From: Anaerolineae bacterium
Lineage (GTDB): Bacteria > Chloroflexota > Anaerolineae > JAFGEY01
DNA length: 30,591 nt
NCBI GenBank assembly: GCA_016929775.1
Contig: JAFGIE010000150.1
Location: 1-30,591 of the forward strand
Reading direction: 5' to 3'
The notes under the pieces were generated by a model. The model had not been told where the DNA came from. It saw only the letters and a program-made list of their open reading frames with translations, and searched no databases. The translations under genes and the position numbers were made by a program. How positions within the stretch are numbered: the first letter of the stretch is position 1; every line of letters begins with the position of its first letter. Below, in pieces: positions 6,964 through 16,870 of this stretch.

Positions 6964-8199
6964 TCAGCCGTCTTGCGCGCTCGGCCCGTGCCCGATCTGG
7001 ATCGCGCCGCAGGGAAACACCGCCGCCGTGGCGCGATCGCCGTGTCGATCGCGCAGGAACGCGATCAGGCGCTCCCAGTCGCGGTACACGGCGTCACAGC
7101 GCGCGTCCGCGGGCGTGATCGACGGCGCGTAATAGACCATCGGCGCCTCCCCGAACGCCGGGTCGTGCCGTTCATCGGGCGTGGCGCGCAGGTCGTACAT
7201 CATGCCCGGGCCGTACAGACCGTGGAACCCGCGCCCCTCCGGGCTCGCCGTGATCAGAACCACCGTCCCGCCCGCCGCGACCACCGGGCGCGGGCACGAG
7301 CGAAGCACGTTCAGGCCCATCCCGGCTTGCAGGAAATCGGTGTCCTTGGGGTATGCGTTCGTGAACACCACGTCCACTGCCTGGGCAGGCATCTCAGTCG
7401 CATACACCTCGCGCGCCGCCGCCACGCCCGCGCGGTGTGCGGCGACCATGTCGCCCACGTACAGCCCCGCGATCCCGCGTTCCTGGGTCACGACGACGTC
7501 GGCGATGCAGTCCAGCCCGACCTGTTCGCGGACCATCTCTTCGATCTCGGCGCGCAGCTCGTTCTGGTCCACTTCTAACAGACCTGTGCCCAGGCGCCCG
7601 GGCGCGTGGATCGACGCGATCGTCTCGATCCCGGCGACGCCCGGGATCACGACCTTGGCCCCGCCGCCGAAACCTGGTCCCTCGTGCGGCGTGATCGCCC
7701 CCACGCCGATCTTGAGGTCCGCCTCGGCGAAGAAGCGGTTCACGTGCACCGGCGTGCCACGCCGCGAGGCGCCGAGCGCGACCGTGTTCCCGTAGGGGGC
7801 GTTGTTGTGGACGTCCAGCCGCTCTGCGGCTTCGCGCCCGACCTTCTTGACGATCGCGTCCTTGAGCATCGGCGCGTGCATGCCGGTGCCGAGCACGACC
7901 TTGACCCGATCCAGGTCGATCCCGCCCGCCTCCAGCTGGCGCAAGATCGACGGCAGCAGGCGCGCCGCCGGCGTGGGGCGCGAGATGTCGTCGACGGCGA
8001 TCGCCGCGCTGCGTGCGCCGCGCGCCAGGACCTCGATCGTCGGCGTGCCGATCGGGGACGCGAACGCCGCCTCGATTCCCCCTTCGCCGATGTCAGGCCC
8101 GCCCCGCGGGGGATACGCGCGCACCTCCCACGCGGGTGGGGTGCGGATCTCGAGCCACTCGTCGCCGTACCACGCGCGCCACGGAATGCGGATCGTCAC
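6964..8199 (-). CDS. LarA-like nickel-pincer-dependent 2-hydroxyacid racemase/epimerase (DUF2088)
   Basis: This 411-residue protein matches the lactate racemase LarA superfamily. DDISRPTP lies at 70-77. The nickel-pincer ligands and catalytic histidines line up with the Lactobacillus enzyme: H108 in GTGMHAP, H172 and K182 in TPHEGPGFGGGAKVV, and H198 in ASIHAP. The family needs a nickel pincer nucleotide made by LarB, LarC and LarE, none of which is in the window. LarA homologues racemise or epimerise diverse 2-hydroxyacids, so D/L-lactate is only one possibility. GTG 8199 has AGGAGG 6 nt upstream. It is surrounded by an RraA-family gene and a nucleotidyltransferase-fold gene in one direction, suggesting a shared 2-hydroxy- or 2-keto-acid pathway. 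Confidence 0.9.
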   Translation of the reverse strand: MTIRIPWRAWYGDEWLEIRTPPAWEVRAYPPRGGPDIGEGGIEAAFASPIGTPTIEVLARGARSAAIAVDDISRPTPAARLLPSILRQLEAGGIDLDRVKVVLGTGMHAPMLKDAIVKKVGREAAERLDVHNNAPYGNTVALGASRRGTPVHVNRFFAEADLKIGVGAITPHEGPGFGGGAKVVIPGVAGIETIASIHAPGRLGTGLLEVDQNELRAEIEEMVREQVGLDCIADVVVTQERGIAGLYVGDMVAAHRAGVAAAREVYATEMPAQAVDVVFTNAYPKDTDFLQAGMGLNVLRSCPRPVVAAGGTVVLITASPEGRGFHGLYGPGMMYDLRATPDERHDPAFGEAPMVYYAPSITPADARCDAVYRDWERLIAFLRDRHGDRATAAVFPCGAIQIGHGPSAQDG

Positions 8200-8235
8200 C
8201 CAACCCCTCCTGGCATCAGCCCTCTGTAGGGCGCG

Positions 8236-8886
8236 CTACCCGTCGAGGCCACAGCCCAGCGTCCTGCGCAGGTAGGCCTCGAACGCGCCCAGGTCGGATA
8301 CGCCGTGATCGAGCACAGCCTGGTAAATCTGTTGACTGTTGTAGCGTACCCGGTAGCCCGCCCGCCCCCAGCACGCCGCCTTGATGCGCAGAATCTGGGT
8401 GCGTGCCTCTGGGGTCACGCGGGCAGCGATGTCCTCGACGTGGGTCTGCAGACGCGCGTGCTCCGCACCATCGATCGCCCACAGGTCGATCTTCCACGCG
8501 CCCGCGCGCACGTCGCCCAGGTAGATGCCCCAGTACAGCCCATCTCTCGGCAAGCCGGGCGTCTGCGCGATCCGCTCGTCGCGGAAGTGCATCCGCTGCG
8601 GCTGGAGCAGGCGCGCGATGCGTTTGCCCAGGGCAAAGAACGCGTCCACGCCCATCTCCTGCGCTACCAGGTAGAGGTCGAGGTCGCGCCAGGCCATGAG
8701 CTGCAGCACATAGCTTCCCGTGACGTGCACGTCGCCGCAGGTCGAGAGCAGATCTCTCAGGCCCCGCTCAACGAGCAGCGCATCGGCCTCAGCCCGCAGC
8801 CGTGCGTCCATCTCGGCCCAGTGCTGTAGCTCGTTCCTGGGTGCCAGACCGCCATCCGCTTCGGGCACGGAAGATGCGCTGCCCAC
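8236..8886 (-). CDS. Nucleotidyltransferase-fold protein of unknown substrate
   Basis: This protein of up to 216 residues has the signature of the polymerase-beta-like nucleotidyltransferase fold. GS at 57-58 is followed by DLD with D68 and D70, and a third acidic residue is D134 in WKIDLWAID. It thus has a plausible metal-binding triad. I do not recognise the subfamily. The GTG at 8886 has only a weak ribosome-binding site, and ATG codon 26 is an alternative start that would still keep the motifs. The gene begins 12 bp after the rraA-like stop and ends 36 bp before larA, within the same run. Substrate could be a small molecule, RNA or protein; nothing in the sequence decides. Confidence 0.7.
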   Translation of the reverse strand: MGSASSVPEADGGLAPRNELQHWAEMDARLRAEADALLVERGLRDLLSTCGDVHVTGSYVLQLMAWRDLDLYLVAQEMGVDAFFALGKRIARLLQPQRMHFRDERIAQTPGLPRDGLYWGIYLGDVRAGAWKIDLWAIDGAEHARLQTHVEDIAARVTPEARTQILRIKAACWGRAGYRVRYNSQQIYQAVLDHGVSDLGAFEAYLRRTLGCGLDG

Positions 8887-8898
8887 GTCGCCCCGCCC

Positions 8899-9666
8899 CT
8901 ACAGCACGCCGTAGATGCGGTACACTTCGTCGATCGGCATGCCCGCTGCCAGCGCTTCGCGCTCCTTGTTCTCGTGCTCGAACGTCTTTTCGACGCGCAG
9001 CAGCACTTCGTCCACCAGGTCCTTCGGGATCAACTGCACGCCGTCGTTGTCGCCAAAGATAAAGTCACCCGGCATGACCCGCACATAGTGGGTCAGGTGC
9101 CCGGGCAGGTAGATCGGTTGGTCGATCTCGGTGATGATCCAGCCGCCATACCAGTTGGGGCGCGTCCCAAAGCTGAACAGCGGAAAGTCGGGCATCTTGA
9201 GCACGTACTGCGTGTCGCGGCAGTTCCCGGCGAGCAGCATGCCGCGGCAGCCGTGCGCGTAGGCCAGTTGGCAGCTCATCTCGCCAAAGTGCGCGGGCTG
9301 CAGGTCGCCGCCGCAGTCAAAGCACAGCACCACGCCTGCCTCCGCTTCGGCGACGGCGCGCATCATGCGCTTCTGCGGATGCCCGCCCTCCGCCTCCCAC
9401 TTGGCCTCCATCTCTTCCATCAGGCCCGGGGTCAGGGAGTAGTCGACCTGCGAGTGCAGCTTGATCGGCAGCGCGCGCCCGACGAGCTGCATCCCCTGGC
9501 GCAGCGGCTTGAAGCGGTCTGTGAACACCGTATCGCGCACGCCCAGGCTGTAGAGTGCGTCCGACACCGCGCCGCCATAGCCGGCGCGGCGGTAGCGCTC
9601 GATCCGTTCCAGGTCCGTGATCGCCAAGGTGCGGATCGCTTGCTGATCAGGATGGGGCGATGTCAT
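8899..9666 (-). CDS. RraA family protein (aldolase/decarboxylase-like)
   Basis: The 255-residue product has the RraA fold pattern. GGAVSDALYSLGVRD comes early. The core block runs GEMSCQLAYAHGCRG and LLAGNCRDTQ, and VMPGDFIFGDNDGVQLIP ends the core domain. Members include 4-hydroxy-4-methyl-2-oxoglutarate/CHA aldolases and oxaloacetate decarboxylases; the RNase E inhibitor is a minority function. Here an enzyme is more likely, given the larA neighbour. ATG 9666 is chosen because AAGGAAAG precedes it. A longer frame upstream (to 10113) merely runs antiparallel through codons of the rdgB-like gene in another frame and shows no family similarity. The C-terminal extension (HENKEREALAAGMPIDEVYRIYGVL) is helical. 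Confidence 0.85.
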   Translation of the reverse strand: MTSPHPDQQAIRTLAITDLERIERYRRAGYGGAVSDALYSLGVRDTVFTDRFKPLRQGMQLVGRALPIKLHSQVDYSLTPGLMEEMEAKWEAEGGHPQKRMMRAVAEAEAGVVLCFDCGGDLQPAHFGEMSCQLAYAHGCRGMLLAGNCRDTQYVLKMPDFPLFSFGTRPNWYGGWIITEIDQPIYLPGHLTHYVRVMPGDFIFGDNDGVQLIPKDLVDEVLLRVEKTFEHENKEREALAAGMPIDEVYRIYGVL

Positions 9667-9692
9667 CGGTCTTTCCTTTCTGACTGCGAGGT

Positions 9693-10304
9693 CTAGGACG
9701 GGGCGCCGTCCAGCTGGGTGGACGCGATACGTTCCAGGATGCCCCACTGGGCCCACTCGGCGGCGATCTGGGCGCGGCGCCGGGAGAGATGCTGCCCGCC
9801 ATGCAGCTCGACAGCCGACATGGGCGACCCAGGGCGCATGGGGCGCATGGGGCGCTCGGCGATCGTGAACGGGTGCACCACGTGACGCACGTGCTCGGCG
9901 CCGTCTGCCGCAATCAGCGCCCACGCCGCGACATAGCGCGCGGTGCGCTGCGCCAGGGGCACACCTTCGAGCCGTTGCAGCAGGTACGCCAGCCACGTCC
10001 GGTCGTCGACGTCGTCGGGGAAACGCCCGCCCCAGCGGCGCACCTGCAGCCCCGGTTCCCCGCCCAGGGCGTCGATCTCGAGCGCCGCGTCGTCGGCAAA
10101 CGTCATAGGCCACGCCGCGCTGCGGTAGGCCCTGGCTTTGAGGAGCGCGTTCTCCTGCGGCGTGCTTCCCGTCTCTGGAAAGCGGTGCCCCATGATCCCC
10201 ACGTCCTGCAGCGCCAGGGCGCGGATGCCGTACTGCGCAAAGACCGGGGCAAAGAGCTGTACCTTGTGTGGGTTGTGCGTGGCGATCAAGATCGTGGGCG
10301 TCAT
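9693..10304 (-). CDS. RdgB/Ham1-like non-canonical purine NTP pyrophosphatase
   Basis: The 203-residue protein resembles Ham1/RdgB, which hydrolyses XTP, dITP and ITP to monophosphates and keeps damaged purines out of nucleic acids. It opens with ILIATHNPHKVQLF, the substrate-binding T/S-x-N-x-x-K motif. It also has ETGSTPQENALLKARAY, the acidic FADDAALEIDALGGEPG segment and the VRRWGG that follows it. The C-terminal part is shorter and less typical than classical RdgB (SRRRAQIAAEWAQWG in place of the usual SHR motif), so it may be a divergent branch with altered specificity. ATG 10304 lies 1 bp from the trpS stop, so the two are coupled. Confidence 0.8.
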   Translation of the reverse strand: MTPTILIATHNPHKVQLFAPVFAQYGIRALALQDVGIMGHRFPETGSTPQENALLKARAYRSAAWPMTFADDAALEIDALGGEPGLQVRRWGGRFPDDVDDRTWLAYLLQRLEGVPLAQRTARYVAAWALIAADGAEHVRHVVHPFTIAERPMRPMRPGSPMSAVELHGGQHLSRRRAQIAAEWAQWGILERIASTQLDGAPS

Positions 10305-10305
10305 C

Positions 10306-11376
10306 TCACTGACCGGCAGCCTGCTCGTCCTTGGCGATCGCCGCGCGCGCCTTGCGCGAGATGCGGTTCCACACGCCGGTCAGGCCCATCGCCTTCTTCA
10401 TCATCGACAGCGTCTCTTCGGCGACCGCAGAAACCTCGCGCGTGCCCTCATAGATCACGCGCTCGACATAGCCCGATTGGCTGGCAAAGCTCTCGCGCCG
10501 CTCGCGCAAGGGGTCGAGGAAGGCGTTCAGCGCACGCGCGAGCTTTTCCTTGACCTCCACGTCGCCCACGCGTCCTTCGCGGTACCGCGCCTTGAGGTCC
10601 GCGACCTCGGCTTTGTGCGGGTTGAACACGTCGTGGTACGCGAACACCGGGTTCCCGTCGACCTGCCCCGGGATGTCCGCGCGGATCCGGTTGGGGTCGG
10701 TGTACATGCCGAATACCTTCTTGTGTACTGTCTTGGCATCGTCGGACAAAAAGATCGCGTTGCCTAGGCTCTTGCTCATCTTGGCTTGCCCGTCGGTGCC
10801 CACCAACGTAGGCACCTCGCCGATCATGACGTCGGGAATCGGAAAGACCTCGCCGTAGAGATAGTTGAAGCGGCGCGCGATCTCGCGCGTGATCTCGACG
10901 TGCGCCTCGTTGTCCTTGCCCACCGGCACCAGGTGCGCGCGGGGGAGCAGGATGTCCGCCGCCTGCAGCACCGGGTAGCCAAGCAGGCCAAAGGGCATCG
11001 ACTCCTCGTCCATGTGCGCCGCTCGCGCCATGTCCTTGATGCTGGGCAGTCGGCTGAGGCGAGGCACGGTGACCAGCATCTCGAAGAACAAGTTCATCTC
11101 GTAGGTCGCGTGCACGGCGGACTGCAAATAGATCGCGCTCCTCGCAGGATCGATCCCGGCGGCGAGATAGTCGAGCACCATCTCGTGCACGTTCTGGCGC
11201 AGTGCGTCGATGTGCTCCTTTTCCGGGCGGGTGGTCAGCATGTGCAGGTCGGCGATGATAAAGTAGCACTTGTACTCGTCCTGCAGGCGAACCCGGTTTG
11301 CCAGGCTCCCCACATAGTGGCCCAAGTGCAGCTTGCCGGTCGGGCGATCGCCGGTCAGGATCCGTCTCTTCTCCAT
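10306..11376 (-). CDS. trpS: Tryptophanyl-tRNA synthetase
   Basis: This 356-residue class I synthetase charges tRNA(Trp). It begins [20 protein letters not shown], with the HIGH-type motif HLGH at 17-20 and KMSKS at 199-203. It carries the family blocks [11 protein letters not shown] and [19 protein letters not shown] 11376 is preceded by AGGAGG at 5 nt; an in-frame ATG 36 bp further upstream lies upstream of or at the predicted transcription start and is rejected. The leader is only about 20 nt, so there is no room for a T-box riboswitch. It heads the minus-strand run ending with metG, the only clear promoter of that run being just upstream. Confidence 0.96.
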   Translation of the reverse strand: MEKRRILTGDRPTGKLHLGHYVGSLANRVRLQDEYKCYFIIADLHMLTTRPEKEHIDALRQNVHEMVLDYLAAGIDPARSAIYLQSAVHATYEMNLFFEMLVTVPRLSRLPSIKDMARAAHMDEESMPFGLLGYPVLQAADILLPRAHLVPVGKDNEAHVEITREIARRFNYLYGEVFPIPDVMIGEVPTLVGTDGQAKMSKSLGNAIFLSDDAKTVHKKVFGMYTDPNRIRADIPGQVDGNPVFAYHDVFNPHKAEVADLKARYREGRVGDVEVKEKLARALNAFLDPLRERRESFASQSGYVERVIYEGTREVSAVAEETLSMMKKAMGLTGVWNRISRKARAAIAKDEQAAGQ

Positions 11377-11403
11377 GTTCCCCTCCTGTGCGGACTGGGG
11401 GTC

Positions 11404-11432
11404 ATTGTACACTACCTAGGAGGATCGCGCAA
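11404..11432 (-). promoter_or_regulatory. Promoter of the trpS operon
   Basis: On the minus strand TTGCGC (11432-11427) and TACAAT (11409-11404) are separated by 17 bp. The predicted start of transcription is about 20 nt upstream of the trpS ATG. The same box pair with the same spacing drives the pyr operon (17053-17081). The rest of the gap up to the pyrK stop at 11636 shows no terminator and no convincing gene. Confidence 0.65.
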
Positions 11433-11635
11433 CCATCTCTACAGTCACCCACATGTCTCACCCACTCGGGCGATGGCAAACAGCATCGCCTTCATCGTCG
11501 CACGTCTCGGCGTCTCGTCCGCGATCGTGCTCCTGCTCTGGCGCCTGGGCTGGCTCCGCGAGGCGGGCGTGACGCGCAGGGGAGCCTGTGATAACTCTGG
11601 TCGCTGAGCTGGAAATGGCTTGACCGCAGCCGGCG

Positions 11636-12382
11636 CTACCCTTCCCTGGGCGGGCGCTCGAACACCGGTCCATCGCGGCAGACCAAGCGCCCGCCGATCG
11701 AGCACGAACCGCAGACCCCGATCCCGCAGCGCATGTAGGCCTCGTAACTCAGCTGGCATGGCAGGCGCCGGTCGTGTGCGAGGAGGTAGACGGCGTCGAG
11801 CATAGGCTCTGGACCGCACGCATAGACGCCGCCCGGGGAGAGGCCCCCGTCGAGCAGCGCCGCGGCAGCCTCGATCGCCGTCCCGCGCCGTCCTGCCGAG
11901 CCGTCGTCCGTCGCGACGTGCAGGGCGCAGCCCAGCGCCGCATACTGCTCCTGGAAGAACAGGCCCTCTGCGGTGCGCGCCCCGAGCACGACGTGCACAC
12001 GACGTTCCTCTGCCCGTGCTCGCTGCGCCAAGTAGCGCAGGGGAGCGGCGCCGCACCCACCGCCGATCAGCAGCAGCGCGCCGGGGTGGGGCGTGAATCC
12101 CCGCCCAAAGGGCCCGCGCAGCCAGACCCGGTCGCCCGGGGAGAGGGCATGCATCGCCGTCGTGAACGGCCCGACGCGCTCCACCGTCAGCGCGATCGGG
12201 TCGGCGCTGCTCGGGCTGAACGGCTTTTCGTCGATCCCCGGCAGCCACGCCATTACGAACTGGCCCGGCGCAGCGTCGATCGCGCCGTCCAGGACGAAGG
12301 TTCGTATAGTAGGGTTCTCCACCTGCACCGCCGCGATCCGGTATGGGCGCGGGAGCCCGTCCGCAGCGCCGCGCCTAGCCAT
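11636..12382 (-). CDS. pyrK: Dihydroorotate dehydrogenase electron-transfer subunit PyrK
   Basis: The 248-residue flavoprotein/iron-sulfur subunit passes electrons from dihydroorotate oxidation to NAD. It has an N-terminal FAD-binding barrel ([12 protein letters not shown], then EKPFSPSS). An NAD-binding part follows, with [16 protein letters not shown] and [10 protein letters not shown]. The C-terminal 2Fe-2S motif reads CGIGVCGSC with the fourth cysteine in GGRLVC. It forms a heterotetramer with PyrD class 1B, encoded directly upstream and overlapping by 8 nt (12375-12382). It is the last gene of the pyr operon. No clear terminator follows before the trpS promoter. Confidence 0.93.
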   Translation of the reverse strand: MARRGAADGLPRPYRIAAVQVENPTIRTFVLDGAIDAAPGQFVMAWLPGIDEKPFSPSSADPIALTVERVGPFTTAMHALSPGDRVWLRGPFGRGFTPHPGALLLIGGGCGAAPLRYLAQRARAEERRVHVVLGARTAEGLFFQEQYAALGCALHVATDDGSAGRRGTAIEAAAALLDGGLSPGGVYACGPEPMLDAVYLLAHDRRLPCQLSYEAYMRCGIGVCGSCSIGGRLVCRDGPVFERPPREG

Positions 12383-13304
12383 GGGCGCACCCCCGGATCT
12401 CGTCCAGCGACGCCACGCCGTGCTCGACCAGCCACCCGGTCATCTCGCGCGCGATCCGGCGAAAGACCTCGGGCCCCTCCTCGCAGACGGCGGAACCGAC
12501 GCCGACCAGCGTCGCGCCCGCCATGATCATCTCGATCGCGTCGCGCCCGCTGTTCACGCCCCCCGTGCCGATGATCGGCACGCGTACGGCACGCGCCAGG
12601 TCATAGACGCAGCGCACGGCGATCGGCCGGATCGCCGGACCGGAGAGCCCGCCGGCACGGTTCGCCAGGATCGGGCGCCCGCATTCTAGGTCGATCGCCA
12701 TGCCTGGACCGACGGTGTTGATCGCCGTCAGGGCGTCCGCGCCCGCCGCGACGACGGCGCGCCCGATCGCGACCAGATCGGGCGTGTTGGGCGACAGCTT
12801 GACCGAGATCGGGATCGCCGTCGCCTGCCGGACCGCACGCGTCACCTGTGCGGCGCTCTGTGCGTCGAGCGCGAAGGGGCGCCCGAACTCGGCGGCGACA
12901 TTGGGACAGGAGATGTTGACCTCGATCATGTCCGGCGGCGCTTTGCTGACCAGCGCCGCCACCTCCCCGAATCCCTCGACCGTCTCGGCAAAGATCGAGG
13001 CGATCAACGGCACGCCCAAGGGGTGCAGGTACGCCTTGGCCTGGCGCAGGATCGCCGTCTCTGCTGCCGCGCCGGGGTTCGCGAGGCCCACGGCGTTGAT
13101 CAGGCCCGCGCCCCAGTCGAGGACGGTGGGGTTGGGGTGCCCGGCGCGCGGCTGGGGACCGCACGACTTGGACGTGATCCCGCCCGCGCCGCAGCGCGCC
13201 ACGCGCGCCATCAGCGCCGCCTCGGTGCCCAGGATCCCCGAGGCCAAGACGAGCGGGTTGGGGAACGTCAGCCCGCAGGCTGAGACGCGCAGATCGGTCG
13301 CCAC
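12375..13304 (-). CDS. pyrD: Dihydroorotate dehydrogenase, class 1B catalytic subunit
   Basis: This 309-residue FMN enzyme oxidises dihydroorotate to orotate. Features are [12 protein letters not shown] near the N-terminus, K46 in [10 protein letters not shown] and the catalytic base Cys133 in VNISCPN, as in class 1 enzymes. SVKLSPNT and the C-terminal phosphate-binding [17 protein letters not shown] are also present. Pairing with PyrK marks it as class 1B (NAD-dependent). GTG 13304 begins 4 bp after the pyrFE stop, with only a weak ribosome-binding site, so translation is probably coupled. It overlaps pyrK by 8 nt. Confidence 0.95.
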   Translation of the reverse strand: MATDLRVSACGLTFPNPLVLASGILGTEAALMARVARCGAGGITSKSCGPQPRAGHPNPTVLDWGAGLINAVGLANPGAAAETAILRQAKAYLHPLGVPLIASIFAETVEGFGEVAALVSKAPPDMIEVNISCPNVAAEFGRPFALDAQSAAQVTRAVRQATAIPISVKLSPNTPDLVAIGRAVVAAGADALTAINTVGPGMAIDLECGRPILANRAGGLSGPAIRPIAVRCVYDLARAVRVPIIGTGGVNSGRDAIEMIMAGATLVGVGSAVCEEGPEVFRRIAREMTGWLVEHGVASLDEIRGCAHG

Positions 13305-13308
13305 GGCG

Positions 13309-14742
13309 CTACGCGCCCGCCAGCCAGTCGAGGACTGCGTCGCGCTGTGCGCTCTCGATCTCGCCCCCCGCTGCCAGGACGTCCAGGATCTGGCGCAGCG
13401 TGAGCACGGCGTGCAGGCGGTATCCCTGCCGGGCGAGCTCTTCCCTGCCGCCCCCCTCGCGATCGATCAGCACGACGATGTCCTGTACGGCAAGCCCGGC
13501 TGCCGCCAGCGGGGCGATCGCCTCGACCTTGCTCCCGCCGGTGGTGATCAGGTCGTCGAGCACGACCGCCCGTTCGCCCGCCCGGTAGGCGCCCTCGATC
13601 GCCCGGCGCGTGCCATACTCCTTGGCCTCCTTGCGCGGGTAGATCAGCGGGCGCCCGGTCTGCAGCGCCACTGCCGTCCCGATCGGCAGCGCGGCGTAGG
13701 GGATAGCGGCGATGCGGTCATAGTCCAGGCGGTCGAGGACTGCGGCGTATGCAGCTGCCGCGCGCGCCAACACCTGGGGGTGCGAGGCGAGCAGGCGCAG
13801 GTCGATGTAGACCGGCGAATCGGCGCCCGACTTGAGCGTGAACGTGCCAAAGCGCACAGCGCCGATCCGCGCCAGGTTGCGGATCAGCTCAGCCTGGGCT
13901 CCTGCCGCGCGCGTCGCGCTCATCTGTCCGGGAGAGTGCGCTGCCCGCGCGGCGTTGACCTGCTCGCGCAGCTGGGACGCGGCGGCGCCAGGGTCCTCCG
14001 CATCGCACACGCCGCGCGACACGCTGACGACCATGCCCATCCCGTCCGCGCGCAGCCCCGCCGCGATCGCGCCTGCCAGGTCGCCCCCCTGGGCGCCGAT
14101 CCCGGGCACCAGGAACCAGCTCTCCGGGGCGATCGCACGTACCGCGCGCAAGGCGTCGGGATAGGTTGCCCCGACCACCAAGCCGATCTGCCGCGCGTCG
14201 CCCCAGCCCTGCGCCAGGCGCGCCACCCGCAGGTAGAGCGGCTCGGCTCCATCGCCGTGCTCGCCCAGGCGCACCGTCTGCAGTTCGCCGGCGCTGGGGT
14301 TGGAAGTGTGACAGAGCACGAACACGCCGCGATCGGGGTAGGCGATAAAGGGCGCGATCGCGTCGTAGCCGAGGTAGGGCGCGACCGTCACGGCGCCGGC
14401 GCCCCAAACCTCGTAGGCGGCGCGCGCGTACGCCGCCGCCGTCGACCCGATGTCGCCGCGCTTGGCGTCCAGGATCACGGGCGTCTCCGCGCCGATGTAG
14501 GCGATCGTCCGTGCCAGGGCGCGCAGTCCGGCGATCCCCTGTGCCTCATAGAAGGCATAGTTGGGCTTGTACGCACAGACCAGGTGGCGTGTCGCGTCGA
14601 TCACGCGCCGGTTGGCGGCATAGATCGGGTCGTCTTCTCCCGCCACGTCGGGGGGAAAGCGCTCGGGGCGCGGGTCGAGGCCCACGCAGAGCAGCGAGTC
14701 GTTCGCCGCCGCCCGTTCTTCCAATCTCTCGGTGAATCGCAT
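13309..14742 (-). CDS. pyrFE: Bifunctional OMP decarboxylase / orotate phosphoribosyltransferase (PyrF-PyrE fusion)
   Basis: The 477-residue protein performs the last two steps to UMP. Residues 1 to about 270 are a type-2 OMP decarboxylase with [11 protein letters not shown], catalytic Lys94, and the phosphate-site segment VPGIGAQGG. Residues from about 280 are orotate phosphoribosyltransferase, with [26 protein letters not shown] and the PRPP loop [13 protein letters not shown] at 393-405. The order is the reverse of animal UMP synthase (OPRT then ODC). This F-E order is known from Chloroflexota and Cyanobacteria and is one reason for the organism guess. ATG 14742 follows GAGGA. The linker at 265-280 is rich in Ala and Ser. 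Confidence 0.95.
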   Translation of the reverse strand: MRFTERLEERAAANDSLLCVGLDPRPERFPPDVAGEDDPIYAANRRVIDATRHLVCAYKPNYAFYEAQGIAGLRALARTIAYIGAETPVILDAKRGDIGSTAAAYARAAYEVWGAGAVTVAPYLGYDAIAPFIAYPDRGVFVLCHTSNPSAGELQTVRLGEHGDGAEPLYLRVARLAQGWGDARQIGLVVGATYPDALRAVRAIAPESWFLVPGIGAQGGDLAGAIAAGLRADGMGMVVSVSRGVCDAEDPGAAASQLREQVNAARAAHSPGQMSATRAAGAQAELIRNLARIGAVRFGTFTLKSGADSPVYIDLRLLASHPQVLARAAAAYAAVLDRLDYDRIAAIPYAALPIGTAVALQTGRPLIYPRKEAKEYGTRRAIEGAYRAGERAVVLDDLITTGGSKVEAIAPLAAAGLAVQDIVVLIDREGGGREELARQGYRLHAVLTLRQILDVLAAGGEIESAQRDAVLDWLAGA

Positions 14743-14781
14743 GCCGGTGTCCTCGTCATGGGTCGATCGAATCCCGTGCGT

Positions 14782-15780
14782 TCAGGCTTTGCCCAGTACC
14801 GCAGCCAGCAGGGCCATGCGGATGTACATGCCGTTCTCCATCTGCCGGAAATAGGCGGCGCGCGGGTCCTCGTCCACCTCCATCGTGATCTCGTACACGC
14901 GCGGCAGGGGGTGCATCAAGATCATGTCCGCCTTGGCACGTGCCATCAGGGCGGGGTCGACCACGTAGCAGCCCTTGACCTGCTCGTACTGCGCCGGGTC
15001 TTCAAAGCGCTCCTTCTGCACGCGCGTCACGTACAGCACGTCGATCTCGCCGATCACGGCGTCGATGTCGCGCACCTCCAGGAAGCGGTGCCCGCTCGCC
15101 CGTACCTCGTCGAGGATATAGTCGGGCATGCACAGGATCTCGGGTGAGCAAAAGATGAACTCGGTGTCGTACAGCGAGAGGAGGCGGGTCAGCGAGTGTA
15201 CCGTGCGCCCATACTTCAGGTCGCCCATCATCGCCACCTTGAGCCCATCCAGCCGCCGCAAGTCGTCCTCGATCGTATAGATGTCCAACAGAGCCTGGGT
15301 GGGATGCTCGCCTGTGCCGTCGCCGGCGTTGATCAGCGGCTTGCGCGCATAGCGTGCCGCCTCCGCCGCTGCGCCGACCTGCGGGTGGCGGAGCACAGTC
15401 AGGTCGCAGTAGCTCTCCAGCGTGCGCACGGTGTCGGGCAGCGACTCGCCCTTGGTGACCGAGGAATAGTGGACCGAGTCGATCGAGATCGTCCGTCCCC
15501 CCAGGCGCAGCATGGCTGCTTGGAAGGAGGAGCTGGTGCGCGTGCTGGGCTCGTAGAACAGGTTCGCCAGGATCTTGCCGTCCAGCAGGTTCGCCTTGCC
15601 GAAGCGCTTGACCAGCGACCGCATCTCGTCGGCGACGCGATAGATGTACTGCAGCTTGTCGCGGTCGAACTGCTTGACCGACAGGATGTGCTGCCCGAAA
15701 AAACCGTTGCCGACGTGGTCGGCGGGAACAGCCCGAACCCTACCGTTGACCTCGACCGGGGTCGGTAGTGCGATGCTCAT
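14782..15780 (-). CDS. pyrB: Aspartate carbamoyltransferase catalytic subunit
   Basis: The 332-residue enzyme joins carbamoyl phosphate and aspartate. It has the carbamoyl-phosphate loop EPSTRTS at 77-83, the KGESLPDT loop, [13 protein letters not shown], and [10 protein letters not shown] near the C-terminus. ATG 15780 is preceded by AAGGAGG; the frame extends 114 bp further upstream, into pyrC, but this part lacks similarity. No regulatory pyrI gene is nearby. It lies 22 bp after pyrC and 39 bp before pyrFE, in one operon. Confidence 0.96.
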   Translation of the reverse strand: MSIALPTPVEVNGRVRAVPADHVGNGFFGQHILSVKQFDRDKLQYIYRVADEMRSLVKRFGKANLLDGKILANLFYEPSTRTSSSFQAAMLRLGGRTISIDSVHYSSVTKGESLPDTVRTLESYCDLTVLRHPQVGAAAEAARYARKPLINAGDGTGEHPTQALLDIYTIEDDLRRLDGLKVAMMGDLKYGRTVHSLTRLLSLYDTEFIFCSPEILCMPDYILDEVRASGHRFLEVRDIDAVIGEIDVLYVTRVQKERFEDPAQYEQVKGCYVVDPALMARAKADMILMHPLPRVYEITMEVDEDPRAAYFRQMENGMYIRMALLAAVLGKA

Positions 15781-15802
15781 AGCGCCTCCTTGGGGTGTTC
15801 TC

Positions 15803-16810
15803 CTATGTCCTGTACTCGTATGCCACTCTGCCGCGCAGCGTGACGCGCTGTACGCGCCCGCGGACGCGCATGCCGGCGAACGGGCTCCACCCACACTTGG
15901 TCTGGAGCAGCCCCTCGTCGATCACATAGCTCGTCTCGGGCTCGACCTCGACCTTCGTCTCGGGCTGCCCCGGCAGGTTGTAGACCCGGCGTGGGCCCTC
16001 GTACAGCAGCGAGACCACCTGGTCGATCGTCAACCAGCCCGCGTGGACACTCGTCATGAGCAGCGGGAGCGTCGTCTCGAGCCCCGGGACGCCTGGGGGT
16101 GGGTCGGCGCCTCTCTTTTCCGCTTGCGTGTGCGGCGCGTGGTCCGACGCGATACAGTCCACCACGTCCAGGTTGGCCCACAGCGCCCGGCGGTCCGCCG
16201 CGCTGCCCAGCGTGGGGCGCATGTCGCCAAAGGCTCTCAAGCAACGCGCATCCGCCTTGCTCAGGTAAAGGTGGTGCGGCGTGACCTCGCACGTCACCGG
16301 CGCGCCGCGCTCCTTTGCCCGGCGGATCAGGGCAATGTCGGTCGCGCGCGCCACGTGGCAGACGTGCAGGTGGCGGTCGTACAACTGTGCCAGCCCGATC
16401 ATCGCCGCAAGCTGCCAACCTGCGGCGTGGACGGCGATCGTCCCGGGCCAACGCCGGACGTGCTCGACGGCGCGTGCGAGTGAGGTGAGCAGCAGAGGTC
16501 CGTGCGTCTCCTCCAGGTACAGCTTGAGCCCCACCACGCGCCCTGCCAACCGGGGGGCGCGCGCCGCATTGCTCGCCGTGCCGCCCAGGAACTGCCCCAC
16601 GTCGCAGTGGGCGAGCGCGGCGATCTGCTCCAGCTTGGCGTCGAGCGTGGGCGCATCGACGATCGGGGGCGTCGTGTTGGGCATGTCCAGCACCCGGGTG
16701 AACCCGCCTGCCAGCGCCGCGCGCGTCCCCGTGTCGAGGTCCTCCTTGTGCGTCTGCCCCGGCGTCCGCAGGTGCACGTGTGCGTCGATCAGCCCCGGCA
16801 GTGCGATCAA
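15803..16810 (-). CDS. pyrC: Dihydroorotase
   Basis: The 335-residue amidohydrolase cyclises carbamoyl aspartate. Metal ligands H11 and H13 lie in [23 protein letters not shown] probably supplies the bridging Lys; [19 protein letters not shown] and [13 protein letters not shown] supply the others. I place the start at TTG 16810 ([12 protein letters not shown] follows) because GGGGAGGG lies 7 nt upstream. The frame is open to 17062, but that part is the transcribed leader containing two terminators and shows no family similarity. The start puts the second leader terminator 28-60 nt before the gene, as expected for attenuation. It is the first gene of the operon. Confidence 0.9.
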   Translation of the reverse strand: MIALPGLIDAHVHLRTPGQTHKEDLDTGTRAALAGGFTRVLDMPNTTPPIVDAPTLDAKLEQIAALAHCDVGQFLGGTASNAARAPRLAGRVVGLKLYLEETHGPLLLTSLARAVEHVRRWPGTIAVHAAGWQLAAMIGLAQLYDRHLHVCHVARATDIALIRRAKERGAPVTCEVTPHHLYLSKADARCLRAFGDMRPTLGSAADRRALWANLDVVDCIASDHAPHTQAEKRGADPPPGVPGLETTLPLLMTSVHAGWLTIDQVVSLLYEGPRRVYNLPGQPETKVEVEPETSYVIDEGLLQTKCGWSPFAGMRVRGRVQRVTLRGRVAYEYRT

Positions 16811-16837
16811 GGTCGTCCCTCCCCGCCCATGCGGCCC

Positions 16838-16870
16838 AAAAAAACTCCCCCATCTCTTCGATTGGGGGAG
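16838..16870 (-). terminator. Second leader terminator (attenuator) upstream of pyrC
   Basis: On the minus strand CTCCCCCA (16870-16863) pairs with TGGGGGAG (16852-16845) around a 10-nt loop, followed directly by seven T (16844-16838). It stands just before the pyrC ribosome-binding site at 16818-16825. A strong intrinsic terminator here would block the whole pyr operon unless it is prevented from forming. Confidence 0.85.

Noticed and set aside
9667..10113. N-terminal extension of the RraA-family protein
   Set aside because: It overlaps the rdgB-like gene in another frame, shows no family similarity, and ATG 9666 has a good ribosome-binding site.
11377..11403. T-box riboswitch for trpS
   Set aside because: The predicted leader is only about 20 nt, far too short, and no T-box sequence is seen.
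11473..11607. A 44-codon plus-strand frame (MANSIAFIVARLGVSS...) with one hydrophobic helix
   Set aside because: There is no ribosome-binding site or promoter for it, and it is isolated between two minus-strand operons. A real small membrane protein is possible but unsupported.
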